From AC-37 sp036389295 (GTDB lineage Bacteria; Actinomycetota; Thermoleophilia; Solirubrobacterales; Thermoleophilaceae): a stretch of DNA of 64,000 nt. A program made the position numbers and the translations under genes. Position 1 is the first letter of the stretch. Every line of letters starts with the position of its first letter. The stretch spans positions 6,161 to 70,160 of the forward strand of contig DASVQB010000052.1 of NCBI GenBank assembly GCA_036389295.1, written 5' to 3'. The notes under the pieces were generated by a model that worked only from the letters and a program-made list of their open reading frames with translations, was not told the origin of the DNA and searched no databases. Of the stretch, positions 17,827 through 26,181 are shown in pieces.

Positions 17827-19062
17827 GTGAGGCGCCCGTTCCGTCCCCTCGTCCCGCTCGTGCTAGCCACGCTCGCCGCGCAGGCGAGCATCATGGTGCT
17901 GGCGCCGATCGTGGTCGAGATCGGGCACGCGTTCGACGCCTCGGTGAGCGCGGTCGGCCAGGCGCGCACGGTCATGGCGGCGGTCGCGGCGCTGGCATCG
18001 CTCTCGATCGGCGGGCTGATCGACCGCCTCGGCGTCCGGCCGGCGATCCTCTGGGGCGGCCTGTCGGCGATGACCGGCCACGCGATCACCGCGCTCGCGA
18101 CGTCGCTCCTCGTCTTCTACGCCGGCCACGTGCTGATCGGGCTCGGCGTGGCGTTCCTGCTGTCGGGCGGCTTCGCCGGCGCCGGCGCCTGGTTCGACGA
18201 GGCGGATCAGCCGTGGGCGATGGGGTACGTCGTCGGGTCGCAGTCGATCGCCTGGATCGTCGGCAACCCGCTCATCGGCGTGCTCACGGACGCCGTGTCG
18301 TGGCGGCTCGCGTACACGGTGCCGGGGGCGGCGGCGCTGGCGGCGCTGGCCGTCGCGCTCACCGTGCGCGAGGACCACGAGCCGCGCGCCGGGGCGGGCG
18401 AGCGGGTCGGCGTTCGCGGCGTGCTGCGCGACGACGCCGCGCGCCGCTGGGCGCTCGCCGAGTTCGTCGCCTACTCCGCCTGGACCGCCGAGCTCACCTA
18501 CATAGGCGCCTTCTACGTCCGCACCTACGGCGTCGAGGAGTCGGTCGTCGGCTTCCTGCTCGCGATCGGCTCGGTCGCGTTCCTGATCTCGACGCTCGGC
18601 ACCGACCGCGTCGTGCGCTGGCTCGGCGGCCGCCGGCGCCGGATCGTGATCGCCGGCGCGCTCGCGATGGGGGCGCTCGTGAGCGTGATCATGAACGTGA
18701 CGCCGTCGGTCGCGTTCACGGTCTCGCTGTTCTTCCTCATGGCCCTGTGCGCGGGGATCCGCTCGACCGGCTCGAGCGCGCTGGCCCTGGGGCTCCTGCC
18801 CGAGCAGCCCGGCACGATGATGGCCGCGCGGACCACGAGCGCCCAGCTCGGCTACACCGTGGGCGCGATGCTCGGCGGCGTGGTGCTCGCGGTGGCGGGC
18901 TTCGGCGCGCTCGGGTTCGTCCTGCTCGTGGGCATGGGCTTCTCGGCGCTGCTCATCGCCCGCGTCGAGGAGCCCGTGCTGGAGGGCGGTCCGCAACTTC
19001 GCGCTTCGCACCGGTTTAGCGGACCCGTAGCCGGTGCGCCCGCGCGCGCTGGGAGGGACTAG
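17827..19062 (+). CDS. Major facilitator superfamily transporter
   Basis: This 411-residue protein has about twelve hydrophobic helices. Typical MFS features are the loop GGLIDRLGVRPAIL between helices 2 and 3, VLIGLGVAFLLSGGFAGAGAWF (helix 4 region), and a central basic loop near residues 180-200. It resembles drug/metabolite efflux members more than sugar importers, but this is weak. The start is GTG at 17827. The gene stands 55 bp after the secreted protein and 14 nt before the YCF48-like gene. Substrate unknown. Confidence 0.88.
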   Translation: MRRPFRPLVPLVLATLAAQASIMVLAPIVVEIGHAFDASVSAVGQARTVMAAVAALASLSIGGLIDRLGVRPAILWGGLSAMTGHAITALATSLLVFYAGHVLIGLGVAFLLSGGFAGAGAWFDEADQPWAMGYVVGSQSIAWIVGNPLIGVLTDAVSWRLAYTVPGAAALAALAVALTVREDHEPRAGAGERVGVRGVLRDDAARRWALAEFVAYSAWTAELTYIGAFYVRTYGVEESVVGFLLAIGSVAFLISTLGTDRVVRWLGGRRRRIVIAGALAMGALVSVIMNVTPSVAFTVSLFFLMALCAGIRSTGSSALALGLLPEQPGTMMAARTTSAQLGYTVGAMLGGVVLAVAGFGALGFVLLVGMGFSALLIARVEEPVLEGGPQLRASHRFSGPVAGAPARAGRD

Positions 19063-19076
19063 GAAAGGCTCGAGGA

Positions 19077-21248
19077 ATGAGGAAGCGCTTCGCGATCGGC
19101 GGCGTCGTGACCGCCGTGGTGGCCGTGGCCATCGCCGCCGTGTCGGCCGCCGCACCCGTACGCACCGGCTCGTCCGGCTGGACCTGGGGCAACCCGCGAC
19201 CGCAGGGGAACAACCTGACGGCCATCGACTTCTCCGGCGCCCGCGGCTACGCCGCCGGCGAGTTCGGGACGCTGCTGCGCACCGACGACGGCGGGACGAG
19301 CTGGTCCGGGATCCGCACCGCGCTGACCGACGACCTCTCGAAGCTGCGCGTGATCGACGCCGACACGTTCGTCGCGGGCGGCGGCTGCACGCTGCTGCGC
19401 TCGACCGACGGCGGCCAGACGCTGCGGCGACTCCGCTTCAACCCGTCCGCGAGCTGCTCGGCCGGCCTCGCCGCGATGCACTTCCCGAGCCGCGACGTCG
19501 GCTTCCTCGTCCGCAGCGACAACTCGGTCCTGCGCACCGACGACGGCGGCCAGCGGTTCGCCTCGCGCACCTCGCTGCCCGCCACGGGCGGCGGCGCGGT
19601 GAACGACGCCTGGTTCACGAGCGCCGACAACGGCGTGGTCGTGACCGGCGCCGACACGCTCGGCAAGGTCTTCCGCACGACGGACGCGGGCCAGTCCTGG
19701 AACGAGGTCGCCACGTCGTCGGCGCTCCGCGGCGTGCACTTCGTGAGCGCGACGGTCGGGTACGCGGTCGGCCAGAGCGAGGTCCTCAAGACCACCGACG
19801 GCGGCGCCACCTGGACCCCGCGGCCGGTCGCCCCGCCCTCGCTGCGGCAGGTCCGATGCGCCGACGAGATGCACTGCGTGGTCGTCTCGTCGGCGAACGT
19901 CGTGATGTTCACCGACGACGGCTTCGACACGCTCGAGAACGCCACCAGCCCGAGTCCCGGCGCGAGCGCCGTGACGGCTCTCTGGGCCTCCTATGCATCG
20001 GCCACCCGCTCGGTCGCGATCGGCGGGACCGGAATCACCTGGGTCTCGGACGACGCGGCGGCGACGTTCGCCCGCACCTCGGCCGTGCTGCCGCAGATCT
20101 ACCACCGTCTGCGCCTGACCTCGCCGAGCACGGCGTTCGCGCCCGGCACGTCCGGGTCGGTCGCCCGCACCACCGACAGCGGCGCGACGTGGGCGGCGGT
20201 CGGCGTGCCGACCACCAACGACATCGTCGACGTCTCGTTCCCCACGGCCGACCTCGGCTACGCGGTCGACGTGCAGGGGGCGGTCTTCCGGACCGACAAC
20301 GGCGGCGGCAGCTGGGCGATCCTCGGCGAGGCCGCGTCGGGCGCCCGTCCGAACGCGATCTCGGCCGCGGCCGACGGCAACACCGTGATGCTGGTCGGGC
20401 CCGTGGGCGTGCTGCGCTCCGCGGACGGCGGCCAGCACTTCGACAAGGTCGACGCCAAGGCCGTCTCCAAGGGCCGGTTCGAGGACGTCGACCGCGTGCC
20501 CGGCGCGGTGTTCCTGTCCGGCGCGAAGGTCATCGGCCTGACCACGAACGAGGGCCAGAGCTGGACGGCGCTCCCGCGGCCCGGCCGCGGCGCGACGATC
20601 GAGCAGCTCGACTTCGTGGACAGCAAGACCGGGTTCGTCCTGACCTCCGACGGCCGCGTCTGGAGCACCCGCGACCGCGGGAAGCACTGGACCGAGCTGC
20701 TGACGGTCGGCCACTCGGACGCCTACGGGCTGGCGTTCGGCAGCAAGAACGACGGCTACCTGGCGGTGTCGAGCTTCGGCGGCTCGGGCGGGGGATGGGT
20801 CCTGCACACCTCCGACGGCGGCGCGAGCTGGCGTCCGCAGCTGATCGAGCGCAACGGCGTGGCGAGCGAGGGCCTCGTGGCCTCCTCCGGGGGCGTGGCC
20901 TACGCGCTCGTCCCGGGCGCCGACCTGTTCGCCACCGACACCGGCGGCGACGCCGCGGCCTCCTCGACGGTCTCGCTGGCCACGAAGACCCGCCGGCTCC
21001 GCAGGTCCGGCAAGGCGACCGTGACCGGCCGCGTGGTGCCGTCGGCGCCGGGCGCCCGGGTCGAGGTCGACATGCGCGACTCGAAGTCGACCCGCTGGAG
21101 GCGCCAGGTCGTGACCGTCCGCTCGGACGGAACGTTCACCACGACCTGGACCGTCAAGCGGACCTCGTACTTCGTGGCGCAGTGGGCCGGCGACCAGGAG
21201 CGGAACGGCGACGGCTCGCCGCGGCTGACGATCGTCGTGAGGAGGTAG
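19077..21248 (+). CDS. Secreted YCF48/BNR-repeat beta-propeller protein
   Basis: This 723-residue protein has a signal peptide (1-26) and about eleven Asp-box-like repeats of the form TDDGGTSW, STDGGQTL, TTDGGATW, TTDSGATW, TDNGGGSW and TSDGGASW, spaced 40-60 residues apart. Together they predict one or two beta-propellers of the sialidase/YCF48/sortilin type. A C-terminal Ig-like module (about 625-723) ends the protein. YCF48 relatives assist photosystem II in cyanobacteria, but this organism shows no sign of photosynthesis, so an extracellular binding role is more likely. No sialidase catalytic set was seen. GAGGA sits 1 nt before the ATG and AGGAAAG lies further upstream. Confidence 0.85.
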   Translation: MRKRFAIGGVVTAVVAVAIAAVSAAAPVRTGSSGWTWGNPRPQGNNLTAIDFSGARGYAAGEFGTLLRTDDGGTSWSGIRTALTDDLSKLRVIDADTFVAGGGCTLLRSTDGGQTLRRLRFNPSASCSAGLAAMHFPSRDVGFLVRSDNSVLRTDDGGQRFASRTSLPATGGGAVNDAWFTSADNGVVVTGADTLGKVFRTTDAGQSWNEVATSSALRGVHFVSATVGYAVGQSEVLKTTDGGATWTPRPVAPPSLRQVRCADEMHCVVVSSANVVMFTDDGFDTLENATSPSPGASAVTALWASYASATRSVAIGGTGITWVSDDAAATFARTSAVLPQIYHRLRLTSPSTAFAPGTSGSVARTTDSGATWAAVGVPTTNDIVDVSFPTADLGYAVDVQGAVFRTDNGGGSWAILGEAASGARPNAISAAADGNTVMLVGPVGVLRSADGGQHFDKVDAKAVSKGRFEDVDRVPGAVFLSGAKVIGLTTNEGQSWTALPRPGRGATIEQLDFVDSKTGFVLTSDGRVWSTRDRGKHWTELLTVGHSDAYGLAFGSKNDGYLAVSSFGGSGGGWVLHTSDGGASWRPQLIERNGVASEGLVASSGGVAYALVPGADLFATDTGGDAAASSTVSLATKTRRLRRSGKATVTGRVVPSAPGARVEVDMRDSKSTRWRRQVVTVRSDGTFTTTWTVKRTSYFVAQWAGDQERNGDGSPRLTIVVRR

Positions 21249-21253
21249 ATAGG

Positions 21254-21658
21254 GTGCCGGCCTCGATGGCCGGCTACTCGATCCGGAAGCTGGAGGAGGT
21301 CCCCGACGTCCTCGGCGACTACCCGGGCGAGATGCGCTTCATGACCGGGCCGCTCGGGAACGAGCAGGTCGCCCTGACCTACCGGCGGATGCCGGCGGGG
21401 ACCGGCGGGAAGGGCAGCTACGGCCACCGCCACCTCCAGCAGGAGGAGGTCTACCTCGTGGTCTCGGGGCGGCTCGAGTTCAAGCTCGAGGACGAGGTGG
21501 TGGAGGTCGGCCCGGGGACCGCGGTCCGGGTCGCCCCGGCGGTGGCCCGGTCGGTCTGGAACAAGGGGCCGGACGACGCCGAGCTCGTCATCTGCTCGAC
21601 GCGGATCGACGACCTCGAGGGGGACGTCGAGAAGGTGCCGGACTTCTGGCCCGGCTGA
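21254..21658 (+). CDS. Cupin-domain protein
   Basis: This 134-residue small cupin has a single barrel. Motif 1 reads GHRHLQQEEVYLVVSG with the usual His, His and Glu metal ligands, and motif 2 (GPGTAVRVAPAVARSVWN) lacks the second-motif His. The metal site may therefore be incomplete. A strong GGAGGT (21241-21246) lies 7 nt before GTG 21254 and decides for that start over the ATG at 21266. It overlaps nothing but follows the propeller gene by 5 nt, so the two are cotranscribed. Function unknown: sugar isomerase-like or sensor roles both occur in the family. Confidence 0.85.
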   Translation: MPASMAGYSIRKLEEVPDVLGDYPGEMRFMTGPLGNEQVALTYRRMPAGTGGKGSYGHRHLQQEEVYLVVSGRLEFKLEDEVVEVGPGTAVRVAPAVARSVWNKGPDDAELVICSTRIDDLEGDVEKVPDFWPG

Positions 21659-21683
21659 TCGCCGGGCGGCCTCGCGAGCGGCG

Positions 21684-23210
21684 GTGGACCCACACGAGCT
21701 GAAGGAGGCGTGGCTCGGGAGGGCGTTCGCGAGCGCGGGGGTCGACAGGACGCGATGGCGGCCCGAGCTCGGCGTGGCCGAGAACCGGCCGACGATCGAG
21801 GCGGTGTACGGCTACTACGCGCGCCTGTTCCTCGAGCACCCGGAGCTCGAGTGGGCGGGGCTCGCGAGCATGGTCGGCCCGGCGTTCTACGCGGGCTTCC
21901 GCGACCTGGGGCTCGTGCCGGACGCCGCGCGGCGGGCGGTGGCGCTCGTGTTCGGGCGGATGGCGCGCTCGCTCGCGCGGCGCGCCGCCGGCGACCTCGG
22001 CTTCTACGAGACGACCCTGCTCACCATGCAGAAGAAGATCTTCGAGGACCAGGCGACGATGCACGAGGCGTTCCTGGCCGGCGGGGTCGGGGAGGTCGAG
22101 AGGCTCTACCGGGCGCGGATCGTGGACGCGGCGACCCTCGACGCGTGGCGGCAGATCGACGCCGGCCGGCGCGACGGCGACGCGTCGCTCGTCCACCGCG
22201 GCAACCGGACCCTGCTGTTCCGCGAGCAGCACGACATCATCGACCGCTTCTACGTGCGGATGATGGGCCACCGGCCGGAGGGGCCCGCGTTCACGTACCT
22301 GCTGACCCTGATCGGGTCGCCGTCGGTCCCGGGCGCGCGGTCGTACCCGGAGCGGTTCCCGCTGACGGTGCTGGTGCGGCTCGGCGGCGGGCGGATCCTG
22401 GCCGTCCGGACGCCGCTCGCCGAGGGGAACATCGCGGTGTTCGCGAACCGCTGGCGGCTGATCGAGGAGGACACGCTGCCGGACTGGCTGCGGCTGCTCG
22501 CCGAGCGCGGGGGCGAGGTGCGGGCGATGGTGGCGACGCCGATCGGGCAGCGCGTGCGGGCGTTCAGGCTGGTGGCGCGCGTGGGGCAGCTGGTGGGCGC
22601 GGCGGCGTCGCGGTGGCGGGTCTCGGTCGGGCCCGCCGCGGCGGCGGCTCCGGGCGGGGCTCCGCTCGGCCCGCCGGCCGCCGCTGCGGCTCGCCCCGTC
22701 GGCCTGCTGGCCCGGCGGCCGATCGTCGCGGCGCAGACCGCCGGCGACTCGGTCGACCTCCGGGCCCCGCCCGACCGCGGGTCCGCGGGCCTCCCGGACG
22801 GCGGCGACAGCCGCGTGTGGATGAGGGCGGACCGCGAGCCGTTCGACTTCGCCGTCTCGCTGCCGGGCGAGCGCGAGTACCGGGCCTCGGCGGAGATGGC
22901 GGTCCTGCTCGCCTCCGTCCCCGGCGGCGACCCCGACCGGCTGACCGTTCAGCTGCCGCTCGCCGACGTCGACGTCACCGAGCGGCTGCTCGCCGGGTAC
23001 GCGGGCGAGTGGGGCTTCCCGGCCGAGGCGGTCGCCGGCTGGCGGGCGGGCGCCGAGCGGCGCGTGGACAGCGACCGCGACTACAGCACCCACGTCTTCA
23101 CGCCCGCCGAGGTCGGGTTCGTCCACCTGGAGCTCCAGGTCGCCCACCACGTGCGCGAGCGGCGGTTCACGGTGACCGCCCTCTTCGCGTGGGGCGCGGC
23201 GATCGGCTAG
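21684..23210 (+). CDS. Uncharacterised 508-residue protein
   Basis: I do not recognise a family with confidence. The N-terminal 220 residues are helical with conserved-looking blocks (MQKKIFEDQATMHEAF, LLFREQHDIIDRFYVRMM, TYLLTLIGSPSVPGA). The middle (about 300-370) is an Ala/Pro-rich low-complexity stretch, and the C-terminal 140 residues form another apparently folded domain (VSLPGEREYRASAEMA, DYSTHVFTPAEVGFVHLEL). No signal peptide or membrane helix is clear. GTG start at 21684, 25 nt after the cupin stop. The stop TAG is also the start of the TAGCTT box for the sulfurtransferase gene. Confidence 0.65.
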   Translation: MDPHELKEAWLGRAFASAGVDRTRWRPELGVAENRPTIEAVYGYYARLFLEHPELEWAGLASMVGPAFYAGFRDLGLVPDAARRAVALVFGRMARSLARRAAGDLGFYETTLLTMQKKIFEDQATMHEAFLAGGVGEVERLYRARIVDAATLDAWRQIDAGRRDGDASLVHRGNRTLLFREQHDIIDRFYVRMMGHRPEGPAFTYLLTLIGSPSVPGARSYPERFPLTVLVRLGGGRILAVRTPLAEGNIAVFANRWRLIEEDTLPDWLRLLAERGGEVRAMVATPIGQRVRAFRLVARVGQLVGAAASRWRVSVGPAAAAAPGGAPLGPPAAAAARPVGLLARRPIVAAQTAGDSVDLRAPPDRGSAGLPDGGDSRVWMRADREPFDFAVSLPGEREYRASAEMAVLLASVPGGDPDRLTVQLPLADVDVTERLLAGYAGEWGFPAEAVAGWRAGAERRVDSDRDYSTHVFTPAEVGFVHLELQVAHHVRERRFTVTALFAWGAAIG

Positions 23211-23213
23211 CTT
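23208..23213 (+). promoter_or_regulatory. -10 box TAGCTT of the sulfurtransferase gene
   Basis: TAGCTT is followed by 7 nt and then the ATG at 23221, with no Shine-Dalgarno sequence. This is a leaderless layout. The box overlaps the stop codon of the preceding gene. Confidence 0.5.
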
Positions 23214-23220
23214 GGCGGCC

Positions 23221-24096
23221 ATGGCCGGACCGCCTCTCGTCGTGAGCCCCGAGTGGCTCGCCGAGCACCTGGAGGACCCGACGCTGCGCGTGCTCGACGC
23301 GACCGTCCGGCTCCGCCGCGACGAGAACGGGACGGTCGCCTCGATCGAGAGCGGGCGCCCGGCGTTCGACGCCGGGCACGTGCCCGGCGCCGCCTTCGTC
23401 GACATGATCGAGCTGTCGGACCGCGACGCCCCGGCGCCGTTCATGCTGCCGCGCGCGGAGGTGCTGGCGGAGGCGATGGCGTCGCTCGGGGTGGGCGAGG
23501 GGACGCACGTGGTGGCCTACGACACGGTCGGCGGGATGTGGGCCGCGCGTCTTTGGTGGACGCTGCGGGCGTACGGGTTCGAGGCGGCCAGCGTGCTCGA
23601 CGGCGGGCTGCGGGCGTGGCGCGAGGGCGGGCGCCCGGTGTCCACGGACGCGCCGCCGCCGCGGGATGCGGGCGGGTTCGAGCCCCGGTTCCGCCCGGAG
23701 CTCGTGGCCACGCGCGAGCAGGTCGAGGAGCAGGTCGACGGTCGTGGCGGCGGTGGTGCGTGCCTCGTCAACGCGCTCGAGCCGGCGGTGTTCCGCGGCG
23801 AGGTCTCGCTCCTCGGCGGGCGCCCGGGGCGGATCCCGGGGAGCGTGAACGTGCCGACCAGCGACCTGGTCGACCCCGACACGGGCCGGTTCCTCCCGCC
23901 CGAGCGGATCCGCGAGCGCTTCGCCGCGGCCGGCGCCCTCGACGGGGAGCGGGTCGTGACCTACTGCGGCGCCGGGATAGCGGCGTCCATGGACGCGTTC
24001 GCCCTGGCGCTGGCCGGCCGCGACGACGCGGCGGTCTACGACGGCTCGCTGGCCGAGTGGGCGTCGGATCCCGAGCGCCCGCTCGAGACGGGCTGA
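23221..24096 (+). CDS. Thiosulfate/3-mercaptopyruvate sulfurtransferase (two-domain rhodanese)
   Basis: This 291-residue protein has tandem rhodanese domains. The N-terminal domain (1-145) is inactive and carries the DAGHVPGAAFVD signature. The C-terminal one has GRIPGSVNVP and active-site Cys249 in CGAGIAAS. The loop CGAGIA is nearer to mercaptopyruvate sulfurtransferases (CGSGVT) than to the CRKGVT of thiosulfate sulfurtransferases, but substrate assignment stays open. The ATG at 23221 is preferred over TTG 23212 because a TAGCTT box lies 7 nt upstream. Confidence 0.9.
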   Translation: MAGPPLVVSPEWLAEHLEDPTLRVLDATVRLRRDENGTVASIESGRPAFDAGHVPGAAFVDMIELSDRDAPAPFMLPRAEVLAEAMASLGVGEGTHVVAYDTVGGMWAARLWWTLRAYGFEAASVLDGGLRAWREGGRPVSTDAPPPRDAGGFEPRFRPELVATREQVEEQVDGRGGGGACLVNALEPAVFRGEVSLLGGRPGRIPGSVNVPTSDLVDPDTGRFLPPERIRERFAAAGALDGERVVTYCGAGIAASMDAFALALAGRDDAAVYDGSLAEWASDPERPLETG

Positions 24097-24195
24097 GCCG
24101 CCGCGGCAAGGGCCGCGGCCGTCAGGTGGCCGACCTCACGTTCCGCCCGCCCCGCACGTTGTTGGATGACCGGGGAGCCGACCAAGGAGGCCTGG

Positions 24196-24993
24196 ATGGG
24201 GACGTCGCAGGAGCAGAAGGGCGCGGCCTTCCGCGCGCTGCACGAGGGCGAGCCGTTCGTGATGCCGAACCCGTGGGACGTCGGCACGGCGCGCGCCCTG
24301 GAGGCGCTGGGCTTCGAGGCGCTGGCGACCACGAGCGCCGGCTTCGCGTTCACGCTCGGCCGCCGCGACGGCGGGGTGACGCTGGACGACGTGGTCTCGC
24401 ACGTGGCGGCGCTGGCCGCGGCGACGAGCCTCCCGCTGTCGGTCGACCTGGAGAACGGCTACGGCCGCGAGCCCTCGGACGCCGCGACCGCGATCCTCCG
24501 CGTGGCGGGCGCCGGGGCGGTGGGCGGCTCGATCGAGGACTACGACCCGGCCGGCGAGATCTACGAGCCGGACTTCGCCGCGGAGCGCGTCGCGGCGGCG
24601 GTCGAGGCCGCGCGCGGCCTGGGCTTCCCGTTCACGTTGACGGCGCGAGCGGAGAACCACATTCGCGGGAATCCGGACCTCGAGGACACGATCGGGCGGT
24701 TGCAGGCCTACGAGAGGGCGGGAGCGGACGTGCTGTACGCGCCGGGCCTGGCGAATCCCGACGACGTCCGAGCCGTGTGCGAAGCGCTGTCGAAGCCGGT
24801 GAACGTGCTGGCCCTCCCCGGCCTGACGATGGCCGAGATCGCCGCCGCGGGCGGCCGGCGCGTGAGCGTGGGAAGCGGCCTGACCTGGGTGGCGATGGCG
24901 GCGATGGCGGAGGCGGTCGAGGAGATCCGCGACCAGGGGACCTTCTCGTTCCAGGGCACGCGAGTGCCGGTCAAGGAGTGGCTGGGGGGCTGA
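24196..24993 (+). CDS. Isocitrate lyase / PEP mutase family enzyme
   Basis: This 265-residue protein belongs to the PEP mutase/ICL superfamily, which forms or breaks C-C and C-P bonds with Mg2+. Signatures are PNPWDVGTARALE, the substrate/Mg region LSVDLENGYG, GGSIEDYD and TLTARAENH. The KKCGH catalytic loop of true isocitrate lyase is absent, so it is more like methylisocitrate lyase-like or oxaloacetate-acting members. AAGGAGG (24184-24190), 5 nt before ATG 24196, decides that start against ATG 24166. No neighbour explains its role. Confidence 0.85.
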   Translation: MGTSQEQKGAAFRALHEGEPFVMPNPWDVGTARALEALGFEALATTSAGFAFTLGRRDGGVTLDDVVSHVAALAAATSLPLSVDLENGYGREPSDAATAILRVAGAGAVGGSIEDYDPAGEIYEPDFAAERVAAAVEAARGLGFPFTLTARAENHIRGNPDLEDTIGRLQAYERAGADVLYAPGLANPDDVRAVCEALSKPVNVLALPGLTMAEIAAAGGRRVSVGSGLTWVAMAAMAEAVEEIRDQGTFSFQGTRVPVKEWLGG

Positions 24994-25081
24994 GGGCGTT
25001 TTCCGCGAGTTCCGCAGCGAGCTGAGCCAGCTGCGGAGCGACGTCGCCGACCGGCAGGTGAGGCCCTCGATACGCGGCAGC

Positions 25082-25087
25082 TAACCT
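25082..25087 (+). promoter_or_regulatory. -10 box TAACCT
   Basis: TAACCT is followed by 7 nt and then the GTG at 25095. No ribosome binding site is present, so the transcript is predicted leaderless. Confidence 0.45.
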
Positions 25088-25094
25088 CGCGTCG

Positions 25095-25553
25095 GTGGCC
25101 TACATCGCCGCGGAAGCCAGGCAGGAGCTGCTCGACACCCTCGGCCAGGCGATCGACGAGATCGCTGCCGCGCTCGCGGCCCTCGGTGAGGCCTACGAGC
25201 AGCTCGGCACGCTCCCCGCGGACAGGCTCGAGGAGGAGCTCTTCCGCCCGGTCCAGGCGGCCTACGGGCGTGCGAAGCGGACCCACGTCGGCTTCGCGCA
25301 GCGGCACGGCCTACCTGGCCGAACATTCGCTCCTGCGACTGCGGGCCTCCCATCGACCGGCATCAGGGGGTTCGTCGACGGCGCCGTCGATGCCGTCGCC
25401 GGAGCCGACGCCGTGCTCGCCGAGCTCCAAGACTCGATGATGCCGGTCGAGGTCGGCGATGCCGAGCTCCGTGCGGGGTTGGCCGAGGTGCGCGAGCTCC
25501 TGGGCGACGTGCGCGCCCGGGCGCGCGAGTTCGTTCGCACCCTCGGCCGTTAG
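25095..25553 (+). CDS. Uncharacterised small helical protein
   Basis: This 152-residue protein is predicted to be mostly alpha-helical and has no signal peptide. The first half is a helical hairpin (RQELLDTLGQAIDEIAAALAAL then a second helix to RPVQAAYGRAK). A short loop with GLPGRTFAP follows, then another two helices rich in Ala, Glu and Arg. No family was recognised. The possible GTG start fits the TAACCT box 7 nt upstream. It precedes the RibD-like gene by 15 nt and may be cotranscribed. Confidence 0.6.
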   Translation: MAYIAAEARQELLDTLGQAIDEIAAALAALGEAYEQLGTLPADRLEEELFRPVQAAYGRAKRTHVGFAQRHGLPGRTFAPATAGLPSTGIRGFVDGAVDAVAGADAVLAELQDSMMPVEVGDAELRAGLAEVRELLGDVRARAREFVRTLGR

Positions 25554-25568
25554 GCGCAGCGGGACGCG

Positions 25569-26174
25569 ATGCCGGACACGACCTGCCACATGTCGATCTC
25601 GCTCGACGGCTTCGTCGCTGGGCCCGACCAGAGCCGCGAGGACCCGCTGGGCAAGCGTGGGCGCGAGCTCCATCGCTGGCATCTCGGCGACGAGCGCGCC
25701 AACGAGGCCGACGAGACGGCGGCCGGCTGGCTCATGCGTCCGCGCGGCGCCTACCTAATGGGTCGCAACATGTTCGGGCCGATCCGCGGCGAGTGGGATG
25801 AGGACTGGCGCGGGTGGTGGGGACCCGAGCCGCCTTACCACGCACCGGTGTTCGTGCTCACCCATCACGCTCGCGAGCCGATCCAGATGGACGGCGGGAC
25901 GACCTTCCACTTCGTCACCGACGGGTTCGAGGCCGCCTACGCGCAGGCGCGCGAGACCGCTGGCGATGACGGCGTGGACGTCGCGGGGGGCGCCTCGACC
26001 GTGCGGCAGGCGCTCATCGCCGGGGTCGTCGACGAGCTCACGCTCGACGTCGCCCCGGTCCTGCTCGGGTCCGGCGAGCGGATCTTCGACGGCGTCGAGT
26101 CCCTCGGCATGGAGCCGGTAGAGGTGCTGCATTCGCCGCTGGCCACGCACATCCGGTATCGCCGGGCGGGCTAG
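25569..26174 (+). CDS. RibD C-terminal / dihydrofolate reductase-like protein
   Basis: This 201-residue protein has the RibD_C fold, shared by DHFR and riboflavin-pathway reductases and binding NADPH. Recognisable parts are the N-terminal strand and loop MSISLDGFVAGPDQ, the YLMGRNMFGP helix, VFVLTHHAR, VAGGASTVRQAL (nucleotide-binding GGxxT) and the terminal LLGSGERIFDGV. Members of this stand-alone group are common in actinobacteria and their substrates are unknown, so no role in riboflavin synthesis is claimed. It converges with the metalloprotease gene, 7 bp away. Confidence 0.85.
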   Translation: MPDTTCHMSISLDGFVAGPDQSREDPLGKRGRELHRWHLGDERANEADETAAGWLMRPRGAYLMGRNMFGPIRGEWDEDWRGWWGPEPPYHAPVFVLTHHAREPIQMDGGTTFHFVTDGFEAAYAQARETAGDDGVDVAGGASTVRQALIAGVVDELTLDVAPVLLGSGERIFDGVESLGMEPVEVLHSPLATHIRYRRAG

Positions 26175-26181
26175 CAGCCCT

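Noticed and set aside
12594..18089. Minus-strand open frame of about 1800 codons antisense to the sulfate exporter, carboxylase and secreted protein genes
   Set aside because: It runs antisense through clearly real genes with third positions that explain its openness in high-GC DNA. Its translation is Arg/Ala/Gly/Val-rich without any motif.
19077..21248. Photosystem II assembly factor (YCF48) by name
   Set aside because: The repeat type is shared with many secreted propellers and no photosynthesis genes are seen.
24196..24993. True isocitrate lyase completing a glyoxylate shunt with aceB
   Set aside because: The KKCGH catalytic loop is missing and the protein is only 265 residues long, so it is a different member of the superfamily.
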